Shown here piece by piece: positions 1 to 6,681 of a DNA stretch of 13,409 nt. The notes beneath the pieces were generated by a model that saw only the letters and a list, made by a program, of their open reading frames with translations, was not told the origin of the DNA and searched no databases. The stretch comes from Patescibacteria group bacterium UBA6130 (GTDB lineage Bacteria > Patescibacteriota > Microgenomatia > UBA12405 > UBA6130), in NCBI GenBank assembly GCA_002428285.1, contig DIVO01000077.1, forward strand, positions 1-13,409. The letters run 5' to 3'. Both the position numbers and the translations under genes were made by a program. The stretch's first letter is position 1. The number at the start of each line of letters is the position of its first letter.

Positions 1-339
1 TATGATAAGGAAAACAATCTTTATTCAAGAGTTAATGGAGGTCAGGATGATGTTGATTATATGACTGGGGAAGTAATTAAAGCCAGTGCAGTTGTTGTTC
101 AATTTGCTATTGAAGAGGGTCCGCTCGATGAACACAAACATATGTTTTACGACTTAGTTAACGACGGCAAGGCTTTAATTTTCCAAGATGGTAAAGCAAT
201 CAGTGGAACATGGGAAAAAGACGACAGGACCGAAAGAACTATTTTTTATGATAACAGTGGTAAAGAGATCAAGTTCAATCGCGGTCAGATCTGGATAGAG
301 GTTCTGCCCTCTGGAAACAAAGTAGATTATGAATCCTAA
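1..339 (+). CDS. DUF3048 domain protein, C-terminal part (5' truncated by window)
   Basis: The reading frame is open from base 1 with no start needed, so this is the last ~112 codons of a longer gene. The visible part has the pattern of the DUF3048 (YerB-type) C-terminal domain: a YDKENNLYSR segment, a GG near residue 14, a VVVQFA strand, GKALIFQDGKAISGTW, then a T-x-R-T-x-FYD turn and NRGQIWIEVLP near the end. Members of this family are usually secreted or lipid-anchored envelope proteins of unknown biochemical role; the signal peptide would lie upstream of the window. The stop overlaps the start of the next gene by 11 bases, so the two are probably co-transcribed and perhaps translationally coupled. 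Family assignment is by remembered motif pattern only; function is unknown. Confidence 0.85.
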   Translation, partial: YDKENNLYSRVNGGQDDVDYMTGEVIKASAVVVQFAIEEGPLDEHKHMFYDLVNDGKALIFQDGKAISGTWEKDDRTERTIFYDNSGKEIKFNRGQIWIEVLPSGNKVDYES

Positions 340-919
340 AAAGTCTTTGAAAAGTTTAGTAGTATCACAAACAAGGCTTAAATTAATAAAAGAGTTTTTT
401 ACCTTTCCAAAGGAAGCCTTTTATATTCGCGAACTTACCAGAAAGACTGTAGAAAAGATAAACTCGGTTAGAAGAGAGTTAATAAACTTGGAAGAAGTTG
501 GAATACTGTATTCAGAACGACGAGGAAACCGATTGTTCTATATCCCAAATTCTCATCACCCCTTATTTTATCCGCTTTTACTTATGGCTAATAAGAGCTT
601 TGGTTTAGGTTATGATCTTCAAAAAAATAAAGCAAGACTCGGAAATATAAAATTAGCCCTTTTTTCAACCCGATTTATGCGTTGGGAAAGTGTTGACAAT
701 GAGGTTGATATTTTGATAATTGGCCGGGTTGTATTGCCTGAGATTGGTGAGATAATTCGTCATGAGGAAAAAAGGAGAGATAGGGAGATTAATTATGCGG
801 TTTTGAGTTTGGATGAATATAAAATGAGAGTTACCAATAAAGACCCTTTTATAATTGATTTTCTTCTTAAGGCCCCTGCAGTTATAATTGGTTCTGAAGA
901 GGATTTATATAACATTTAA
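329..919 (+). CDS. Winged-helix transcriptional regulator with degenerate nucleotidyltransferase-like C-terminus
   Basis: The protein has 196 residues. Residues ~8-75 look like an ArsR/MarR-type winged helix: 'VVSQTRLKLIKEFF', then a recognition-helix segment 'FYIRELTRKTVEKINSVRREL', then a wing 'GILYSERRGNRLFY'. Residues ~100-195 resemble the minimal nucleotidyltransferase fold often fused to such HTHs: a strand, a 'NEVDILIIG' strand, a long charged helix, an 'INYAVLSLDEYKMR' segment and a terminal 'DPFIIDFLLKAPAVIIGSEEDL'. The normal Gly-Ser catalytic loop is not present (the place reads ALFSTRFM), so I infer a non-catalytic sensing or dimerising domain. The ATG at 329 lies inside the end of the DUF3048 gene, so translation is probably coupled. 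It is followed 17 bases later by an AbrB-like gene and then secDF. The regulated target is unknown; autoregulation of this run of genes is plausible but not shown. Confidence 0.8.
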   Translation: MNPKKSLKSLVVSQTRLKLIKEFFTFPKEAFYIRELTRKTVEKINSVRRELINLEEVGILYSERRGNRLFYIPNSHHPLFYPLLLMANKSFGLGYDLQKNKARLGNIKLALFSTRFMRWESVDNEVDILIIGRVVLPEIGEIIRHEEKRRDREINYAVLSLDEYKMRVTNKDPFIIDFLLKAPAVIIGSEEDLYNI

Positions 920-921
920 CC

Positions 922-964
922 TGCCTGTTTTGTTTTGTGAAGAGAAAAATAATTAAGACAGGTA
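922..964 (+). promoter_or_regulatory. Possible RNA hairpin around the AbrB-like start codon
   Basis: Bases 922-932 (TGCCTGTTTTG) can pair with 954-964 (TAAGACAGGTA) over 11 positions, three of them G-U wobbles. The loop (933-953) contains the GTG start codon at 937-939. It could act as a translational switch in RNA, or as an inverted-repeat operator (CCTGTTTT / AAGACAGG, 7 of 8 matching) in DNA. AT-rich sequence produces such pairings by chance, so confidence is low. Confidence 0.3.
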
Positions 965-1134
965 ATAGTCTTGCCGTTACTATTCCCAGCGCTATGGTTG
1001 AGGAGTGGGGAATTAAAATTTCCGATGATGTTCAGGTAAAAGCAATTTGGGAAGAAAAAAAACTGGTGTATACTTTTTCAAGTAAATCAAAGCAGATACC
1101 TTTGTTTGGCAAGGAGAAAACTTCCAAAAGGTGA
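937..1134 (+). CDS. Orphan AbrB/MazE-type (SpoVT-AbrB) DNA-binding protein
   Basis: This 65-residue protein begins with the typical swapped-hairpin AbrB signature: 'KRKIIKTGNSLAVTIPSAMVEEWGI' followed by 'ISDDVQVKAI' (residues ~2-42). The last ~20 residues are basic and probably disordered. The family binds DNA as a dimer and is found as antitoxins (MazE, VapB) or as stand-alone regulators. No toxin gene (MazF or PIN) is adjacent: the preceding gene is a wHTH regulator and the next is secD, so I read it as a stand-alone regulator or an orphaned antitoxin. The GTG start at 937 is chosen because it puts the conserved N-terminus at residue 1; there is no Shine-Dalgarno sequence before it. It ends in TGA, 28 bases before the preferred secD start. 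Confidence 0.85.
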   Translation: MKRKIIKTGNSLAVTIPSAMVEEWGIKISDDVQVKAIWEEKKLVYTFSSKSKQIPLFGKEKTSKR

Positions 1135-1162
1135 ACTGAATAAGTTTATCCTTTGTTTTATC

Positions 1163-2545
1163 ATGAGAGCTAAAAAGACATTAACACTAATATTAATCAC
1201 AACTATACTGGCAACATATATTGCTATTCCCAGAAAGATAGATGAAAAAATATCTTTACTAGGAAGGGAATTTTCCATCTCTTATGATATTCCTTCTTTA
1301 AATTTTGCTTTAGGACCAATAAAGGTTAGTGAAGATTTTAATTTACAGCAAGGGCTTGACATTGCCGGAGGAGTATATCTTGTTTTTAATGCTAACGCTC
1401 AAGATCTCCCTGAGGATATGAGAGGCGAGGCATTAAAATCACTTGAAGAAAACATTAGGAGAAGAGTTGATATTTATGGTCTTGGAGAAGTTACAGTCAG
1501 AACAGTCCAGTCAGTTGATGGTTATCGTCTTATTGTCGAAATCCCTGGAGAGATAGATCCACAGCAAGCAATTTCCTTAATCGGAGAAACAGCTCGACTA
1601 AACTTTAAATTGGAGCAAGAGCTGCTTCCTGAAGCTACAGTTTCAGCAACCATTGATGATCTTTTTGGATTAGAGACTGGTTTAAATGGGGCATTATTAA
1701 AAAAATCTACGGTAGTATTCGATCCTAACACTGGTTCTCCTCAGATTGCTATAAGCTTTAATGAGGAAGGAAGGGAGAAGTTTGCCCAGATAACTAAAGA
1801 TAATGTGGGTAAAAGATTGGCAATTTTTCTTGATGAATTTGTGTTAATGGCTCCGGTGATTAATGAACCCATTTTAAATGGCGATGCCGTTATTAGTGGG
1901 AGTTTTGAAATTAATGAGGCAAATCTGATAGCTTCTCAACTGAATGCTGGAGCTTTACCGGTTGATCTTGAGTTGGTTGAACAAAACCGAATTAGTCCGA
2001 CACTTGGTCAGTCTTCTATAAGAAAAGGAGTTATTGCTGGTTTAGTTGGGGTGGTTATCGAGGCTATTTTTATGATAGCAATTTATGGCAGATTAGGATT
2101 CTTAGCAATTATTGGTTTGATGATTTTTGGAATTTGGAGTGTTGCTTTGTATAAAATTATTCCAGTCACATTGACCATGCCTGGTATAGCTGGATTTTTG
2201 CTTTCTCTTGGGATGGCTGTGGATTCAAATATTTTGATTTTTGAAAGGATGAAAGAGGAACTTAGAGGTGGCAAACCTTTAAAAATTGCAATGGAGTTGG
2301 GTTTTGGAAGAGCATGGGATTCAATTAGAGATGCAAACGTTAACACCCTAATAATTTGTTTTGTTCTTTTTAATCCTTTTGAATGGTCTTTTTTAAATAC
2401 ATCCGGAATGGTTAGAGGATTTGCTATTACTTTAGGTTTGGGAATATTTTTAGAATTATTTACAAGCATCGTTGTTGTTAGAAATATTATGAGGGTTTTT
2501 TACACTCGAGAGATATCGGCAGGTGTAAAATCCGACAAAAAATGA
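1163..2545 (+). CDS. secD: Protein translocase subunit SecD
   Basis: SecD works with SecF in the membrane to complete Sec-dependent export using the proton gradient. From the ATG at 1163 the protein has 460 residues. An N-terminal membrane segment (6-22) is followed by a large extracytoplasmic region with 'QGLDIAGGVYLVF' (64-75, the GLDLxGG motif) and 'LNAGALPVDLE' (260-270), then about five membrane segments between 287 and 440. The key helix 'LSLGMAVDSNILIFERMKEE' carries the conserved Asp354. An in-frame TTG at 1106 would add 19 residues overlapping the AbrB-like gene, but the ATG places the membrane helix at the N-terminus as in relatives. The stop overlaps the secF start (ATGA, 2542-2545). 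No clear Shine-Dalgarno sequence is seen. No yajC is in view. Confidence 0.96.
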   Translation: MRAKKTLTLILITTILATYIAIPRKIDEKISLLGREFSISYDIPSLNFALGPIKVSEDFNLQQGLDIAGGVYLVFNANAQDLPEDMRGEALKSLEENIRRRVDIYGLGEVTVRTVQSVDGYRLIVEIPGEIDPQQAISLIGETARLNFKLEQELLPEATVSATIDDLFGLETGLNGALLKKSTVVFDPNTGSPQIAISFNEEGREKFAQITKDNVGKRLAIFLDEFVLMAPVINEPILNGDAVISGSFEINEANLIASQLNAGALPVDLELVEQNRISPTLGQSSIRKGVIAGLVGVVIEAIFMIAIYGRLGFLAIIGLMIFGIWSVALYKIIPVTLTMPGIAGFLLSLGMAVDSNILIFERMKEELRGGKPLKIAMELGFGRAWDSIRDANVNTLIICFVLFNPFEWSFLNTSGMVRGFAITLGLGIFLELFTSIVVVRNIMRVFYTREISAGVKSDKK

Positions 2546-3456
2546 AGCCAAGTCAATTAAATAGCGAAAAACCAAGTATATTGTTTGATTTTATGAAATA
2601 TAAATACCTATTTTTTATTATTTCCATGGTTATGATTATTCCGGGAGTCTTTTCTTTAATAAAATGGGGATTAAAGCCATCGATTGATTTTAAAGGTGGT
2701 TCTGTTTTGGAAATCCAAATTAACAGCAGTCATACTCAACAAGAACTTGAGGATGATATCAACTCGCAAATCGAAAGTCCCCAAATAATAAGAATGGGGG
2801 AGGAAGCAAGATATTCTATCAGAACTTCTGAGATTACCAATGAAAAGAAGCAAGAGCTCTTAAGTTTTCTAAATGAAAAGTACAATGATGTTGAAGAAAT
2901 AAGATTTTCTAGCCTTGGACCTTCTTTGGGAAAAGAGCTTCTGGTAAAAACTCTGACAGGAGTTGTAATCGCTGCTTTAGCTATTCTTTTATTTATTTCT
3001 TTAAGATTTAAAGAGAAAGTATTTGGTTTTTCGGCCATTATTGCCATGTTCCATGACAGCCTTATTTTGCTCGGAATATTCAGTTTACTGGGACACTATT
3101 ACAACATTGAGGTTGATGCCTTATTTGTTACAGCCATTTTAACTATTCTTTCTTTTTCAGTTCACGATACAGTAGTTGTTTATGACAGAATTAGAGAACT
3201 TAGGAGAAATTATCCTAGCATTTCTTTCAACAAGATTGCCAATGTAGCCATTATTCAGACTTTAGAAAGATCAATAAATAATTCTATGACTATTATCTTT
3301 GTTTTGTTGTCCTTATTCTTGCTTGGGGGTCAGTCTATTAAATATTTTAGCTTGGCATTGCTGATAGGAACAATTGTCGGTACTTATTCTTCGACGTTCA
3401 CAGCTGTTCCCTTATTGGTTTGGTGGAAAGAGGTTCAAAAAAAATTAGCCTCTTAA
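2542..3456 (+). CDS. secF: Protein translocase subunit SecF
   Basis: This is the partner of SecD in the Sec auxiliary membrane complex. The 304-residue protein has a first membrane segment at ~22-40, the signature 'SIDFKGG' (47-53), a short periplasmic domain ending 'SSLGPSLGKEL', and five further membrane segments from ~136 to 293. 'FSVHDTVVVYDRIREL' (205-220) is the conserved fourth-helix motif, with Asp209 as the expected proton-relay residue, and 'RSINNSMT' (243-250) is also typical. It is translationally coupled to secD by the ATGA overlap. Its last 12 bases are shared with the opposite-strand CCA nucleotidyltransferase gene, so there is no room for a terminator between the two. Confidence 0.96.
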   Translation: MKPSQLNSEKPSILFDFMKYKYLFFIISMVMIIPGVFSLIKWGLKPSIDFKGGSVLEIQINSSHTQQELEDDINSQIESPQIIRMGEEARYSIRTSEITNEKKQELLSFLNEKYNDVEEIRFSSLGPSLGKELLVKTLTGVVIAALAILLFISLRFKEKVFGFSAIIAMFHDSLILLGIFSLLGHYYNIEVDALFVTAILTILSFSVHDTVVVYDRIRELRRNYPSISFNKIANVAIIQTLERSINNSMTIIFVLLSLFLLGGQSIKYFSLALLIGTIVGTYSSTFTAVPLLVWWKEVQKKLAS

Positions 3457-4836
3457 CTTTTTGTAAGTAGGTTTAATGAGTTTGAGTAGTTCCTTTTTAG
3501 AGTTTAGTTTTTTGTCTTCTTCAACTTTAGCAAAGATCTCATTTAAAATTTTGCCTACAATTGGTCCGGGGGAAATTTGAAGAGTATTCATGACATCTTC
3601 CCCGCTTATTTTTAAATCTTTCAGTGAGAAGGGTTCTTTTTGTACCGCCAATATTCTCTTTTTAAATAATTCCGTTCTCCATGAGGTTTCTTTTGCTCCT
3701 GACCCAAGTCTGTCTCCAACTCTTAAACTTAAAATATCCTCAATGTTATCTTGGCCAACTCTTTTAATAAATCTTTTTATGGCTTTATCGGTAATTTTTT
3801 CATCGACAGTAAATTGATGCCATCTGACTAACTTAAATAATTTTTCGGATTGTTTTTTACTTAATCTTAATCTCTGGGCGATATTTTTAACCATAAATGC
3901 TCCTTTTACTTCGTGATTATGAAAGGTTCTTTCTTTATTTTCTCCTTGGACGACATATGGCTTACCAACATCATGGAGAAGAGAAGCAAGTTTAACAATG
4001 GGACTTTTGCTTGGGGTCTCCTGCATAGCTCTCAAGGAGTGTTCCCAAACATCATAGACGTGGTGTTTGGGTTGATCCATTCCCCTGCCTTTTTCAAGTT
4101 CTGGAAGAATATATCCTAGCAATTTTGTTTGATACAAGAGTTCAATGCCCTTTTTTGAATTCTCAGCAAGAAGAATTTTAAAAAGCTCATCTCTGATTCT
4201 TTCCCAAGAAATATTTTTAATAAGTTCCCAATTATTTTCTATGGCTTTAAGAGTTTCTTTATCTATCTCAAAATTTGTTTGAGCTGATATTCTAATGGCC
4301 CTTATCATTCTTAAGGCATCTTCGTTTATCCTATCGTTGGCATTTCCAACAGCTCTGATTAATTTGCGTTGAATATCTTTTATTCCCTGATAAGGATCAA
4401 TTACTTCAAATTTAACCTTCTCACTTGATAATTCAAAAGGCTGAGCCTTAAGGGCAATCGCATTGATTGTAAAGTCTCTTCTAGAAAGATCTTCTTGAAG
4501 GCTTGTTCCCCAATTTACGATATCGGGATGTCTTTTATCTTTATAACCCTTTTCAGACCTAAAAGTGGTGATCTCAATTTTCTTTTTGTCTGTATTTATC
4601 GTGACAGTGCCGTATTTATTGTTATAGTAACTATTTTTTGGGAAGATCGATAGTATCTTTTCCGGTAAAGTATTGGTGGCAAAATCCCAATCTTGAACTG
4701 TTTTATTCTGAAAAAGATCTCTTACTGCGCCACCCACTATGTATAGCTCAACATTTTTAGTTTGAGCAACTTTAAGAAGTTTTTTAATGTATATGGGTAA
4801 TGAAAATTCGGGTTTGATTATTTTGTTATTTGGCAT
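3445..4836 (-). CDS. cca: CCA-adding tRNA nucleotidyltransferase / poly(A) polymerase with HD domain
   Basis: The enzyme adds or repairs the 3' CCA end of tRNAs; poly(A) polymerase or A-adding activity cannot be excluded from sequence alone. The 463-residue protein shows all class II motifs: GGAVRD (35-40), the metal-binding DWD (49-51) in 'QDWDFATN', 'EITTFR' (88-93), RRDFTINA (119-126), 'EDALRMIRAIR' (172-182) and 'ERIRDEL' (212-218). An HD phosphohydrolase domain follows with 'LLHDVGKP' (HD at 288-289) and 'HNHEV' (306-310). Asp50-type residues are unusual only in the Trp at the middle of DxD, which is often Ile in relatives. The ATG at 4836 has no Shine-Dalgarno sequence. Its 3' end overlaps secF tail-to-tail by 12 bases, and it diverges from recJ. 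Confidence 0.93.
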   Translation of the reverse strand: MPNNKIIKPEFSLPIYIKKLLKVAQTKNVELYIVGGAVRDLFQNKTVQDWDFATNTLPEKILSIFPKNSYYNNKYGTVTINTDKKKIEITTFRSEKGYKDKRHPDIVNWGTSLQEDLSRRDFTINAIALKAQPFELSSEKVKFEVIDPYQGIKDIQRKLIRAVGNANDRINEDALRMIRAIRISAQTNFEIDKETLKAIENNWELIKNISWERIRDELFKILLAENSKKGIELLYQTKLLGYILPELEKGRGMDQPKHHVYDVWEHSLRAMQETPSKSPIVKLASLLHDVGKPYVVQGENKERTFHNHEVKGAFMVKNIAQRLRLSKKQSEKLFKLVRWHQFTVDEKITDKAIKRFIKRVGQDNIEDILSLRVGDRLGSGAKETSWRTELFKKRILAVQKEPFSLKDLKISGEDVMNTLQISPGPIVGKILNEIFAKVEEDKKLNSKKELLKLIKPTYKKLRG

Positions 4837-4872
4837 TTATGTTAAGATTGGCTTGATGGTGTTAATTTTTTT

Positions 4873-4881
4873 ATTATAACA
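4873..4881 (-). promoter_or_regulatory. Candidate extended -10 promoter for the CCA nucleotidyltransferase gene
   Basis: On the minus strand the bases read TGTTATAAT, a perfect extended -10 (TGnTATAAT). It lies 36 bases upstream of the ATG at 4836. I see no convincing -35 box, which an extended -10 can tolerate. It is the best promoter match on this strand in the intergenic region. Confidence 0.5.
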
Positions 4882-4925
4882 GTTATATTGTTATCCATGT
4901 ATCCAGTTTAATTCAGATTGCGAGA

Positions 4926-4957
4926 TTGTGAATTGTATACACTATATCATTTATAAT
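4926..4957 (+). promoter_or_regulatory. Candidate recJ promoter region with an 8-bp palindrome
   Basis: TATAAT at 4952-4957 is a consensus -10. The best -35 candidates are TTGTGA at 4926-4931 (20-base spacing, long) and TTGTAT at 4933-4938 (13 bases, short), so the pairing is uncertain. The perfect palindrome TGTATACA (4934-4941) sits in the spacer and could be an operator. The resulting leader to recJ would be ~40 bases and includes the GC-richer stretch 4970-4989. Confidence 0.35.
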
Positions 4958-5003
4958 TATTCAAGAAACCTCGAGTGTGAGCTCGTGAGTTGATTATTAA
5001 ACA

Positions 5004-6665
5004 ATGGGTTTGCTTTGGAAGTATTTATCAAAAAAGACTATCGATAGCAGAACAGATATTGATACAGTAATCAGTGTCCTTCTGAAGAACCGGAATATCA
5101 ATTCTGATAACCTTGAATCCTTTCTTGAGCCCATTAACCCCGATAAAATTAAGATAGAAGATTTGGGGGTTGATAAGAAAGAACTTTTAAAAAGTTATAA
5201 GAGAGTTGAAAAAGCTGTAAAAGAAAATGAGCAAGTTGCAATTTATGGTGACTATGATGCTGATGGAATTTGTGCGGTTGCCAATGTATGGGAAACGCTT
5301 TCTTATCTAGGATTAAAACCTCATCCTTTTATTCCTGATAGAACGAATGATGGTTATGGCTTGAGACTGGAATCGATCGATAAACTAAAACAAAAATTGC
5401 CTGAGCTATCTTTAATAATTACGGTTGATAATGGTATCACCGCTCATAAGGCTATTAAAGCAGCAAAAAAGCAAGGAATTGATGTTATTGTGATTGACCA
5501 TCACCAAAAAGATAGCAAGCCTCTCTCGTCTTATGCAATTATTCACTCAACTCAAGTGTCAGCAGGATTTTTATCTTGGCTTTGGTGTAAGAAATATAAG
5601 AAACTAAGTTTAGATCTTGCAGTTATATCTACCATATCGGATGTTATGACTCTTCAGGGTGCTAATAGATCAGTTGTTAAATATGGATTAGCAAGTATCA
5701 ATAACACAAAAAGAAAAGGTTTAATAAATTTATGCAAGTCGGCAGGGGTGGCATTGGACAAAAACATTGAGGTTTATCATGTGGGATTTATGATTGCTCC
5801 AAGGATAAATGCATTGGGAAGAGTTGCTGATTCTTTGGATGCTTTAAGACTTCTCTGTTTTAATAAAGATAGAATAGCAAAAGACTTATCGTTGCTTGCC
5901 AATCAAGTCAATCAGAAAAGACAGCTTATGGTTGAAGAGGGATTAACTAAAGCCTTAATGCAGTCCAAAAAATCTAGAGATAAGTTGTTGGCGGTTTACG
6001 ATAAGTCATTTCATAAAGGTATTATCGGACTAATTGCCTCAAAACTGACGGAAAAATATTATCGTCCTAGCTTGGTTATGAGCATTGATCGAGATATTAT
6101 TCATGGATCTGCAAGATCTGTTGATGGAATTGACATTACAAAATTGCTTAGAAAATCAAAAATCCTATTAGAAGTTGGCGGTCACGAAAAAGCAGCGGGA
6201 TTTAGTTTAAGGGAAAAAGATTTAAAAAAATTTATTAAAGAGCTTAGAGGAATCTCCAAAAACATTGATGAGAGCAAATTAGTTCCGGTTTTAAATCTTG
6301 ATGCGAAATTAGATATGTCCGCTTTATCTTTGAATTTTTATGACAAATTGAATAGACTTTCTCCTTATGGAGAAGGAAATCCGGAACCTCTTTTTGCCTC
6401 TGAGAAATTAAGAGTTCTTACAGCCCAAACTGTTGGCAGAGACAACAATCATTTAAAATTATTGTTGGATGATGCAAAAACCGAAAGAATTGAAAAAATC
6501 AAAGCTGAAGCGATGGGATTTAATATGGGTAAAATGTTTCCTGAATTAATGCCTGGAGATGAGATCGACATTGCCTACTCTTTATTGGAAAATATTTGGC
6601 AAGGGAGAAGAAGTTTAACTTTAAAGATAAAAGATTTAAAAATACGCAAGCAGATGGTAAAATGA
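5004..6665 (+). CDS. recJ: Single-stranded-DNA-specific exonuclease RecJ
   Basis: RecJ degrades single-stranded DNA 5' to 3' in recombination and repair. The 553-residue protein has the DHH-family motifs in order: 'YGDYDADG' (81-88), 'TVDNGI' (140-145), 'VIDHHQK' (163-169) and 'ISDVMTLQGANR' (211-222). Then come 'PRINALGR' (266-273), the DHHA1 part with 'HKGIIGLIASKL' (337-348), 'HGSARSVDGID' (367-377) and 'GGHEKAAGF' (392-400), and a C-terminal OB-like region. All expected metal ligands are visible, so it should be active. The segment after DHH (~170-200) is short: the usual Asn-Pro motif reads 'AIIHSTQVSAGF', which I take as divergence or compaction. It is the first gene of a recJ-aspS-carboxypeptidase run. 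The ATG at 5004 has no Shine-Dalgarno sequence, and the stop is TGA. Confidence 0.95.
   Translation: MGLLWKYLSKKTIDSRTDIDTVISVLLKNRNINSDNLESFLEPINPDKIKIEDLGVDKKELLKSYKRVEKAVKENEQVAIYGDYDADGICAVANVWETLSYLGLKPHPFIPDRTNDGYGLRLESIDKLKQKLPELSLIITVDNGITAHKAIKAAKKQGIDVIVIDHHQKDSKPLSSYAIIHSTQVSAGFLSWLWCKKYKKLSLDLAVISTISDVMTLQGANRSVVKYGLASINNTKRKGLINLCKSAGVALDKNIEVYHVGFMIAPRINALGRVADSLDALRLLCFNKDRIAKDLSLLANQVNQKRQLMVEEGLTKALMQSKKSRDKLLAVYDKSFHKGIIGLIASKLTEKYYRPSLVMSIDRDIIHGSARSVDGIDITKLLRKSKILLEVGGHEKAAGFSLREKDLKKFIKELRGISKNIDESKLVPVLNLDAKLDMSALSLNFYDKLNRLSPYGEGNPEPLFASEKLRVLTAQTVGRDNNHLKLLLDDAKTERIEKIKAEAMGFNMGKMFPELMPGDEIDIAYSLLENIWQGRRSLTLKIKDLKIRKQMVK
6655..6663 (+). promoter_or_regulatory. Possible extended -10 box at the end of recJ, upstream of aspS
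   Basis: TGGTAAAAT matches the extended -10 form TGnTAnnnT and overlaps the recJ stop codon. It would start a transcript near 6670, about 12 bases before the aspS ATG. No good -35 was found, and the match may be fortuitous coding sequence. Confidence 0.25.
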
Positions 6666-6681
6666 TTTGTCTAAAATATAT

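Noticed and set aside
1106..1162. N-terminal extension of SecD from a TTG codon
   Set aside because: It would add 19 residues overlapping the AbrB-like gene and place the first membrane helix away from the N-terminus; the ATG at 1163 fits the family better.
2083..2469. 128-codon open frame opposite secD
   Set aside because: It is antisense to conserved SecD membrane helices, has no recognisable family and no start signal; it is a shadow of the real coding strand.
4837..5003. A tRNA or structured RNA in the cca-recJ intergenic region
   Set aside because: No cloverleaf, no T-loop-like GTTCRA and no long stem could be found; the GC-richer patch forms only a 4-bp hairpin.
937..6665. Recoding of TGA as glycine (Gracilibacteria/Absconditabacteria code)
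   Set aside because: TGA ends three genes at sensible family lengths, and none of the conserved reading frames contains an internal TGA. An in-frame TAA does follow a few codons later in each case, but this is expected in AT-rich DNA.
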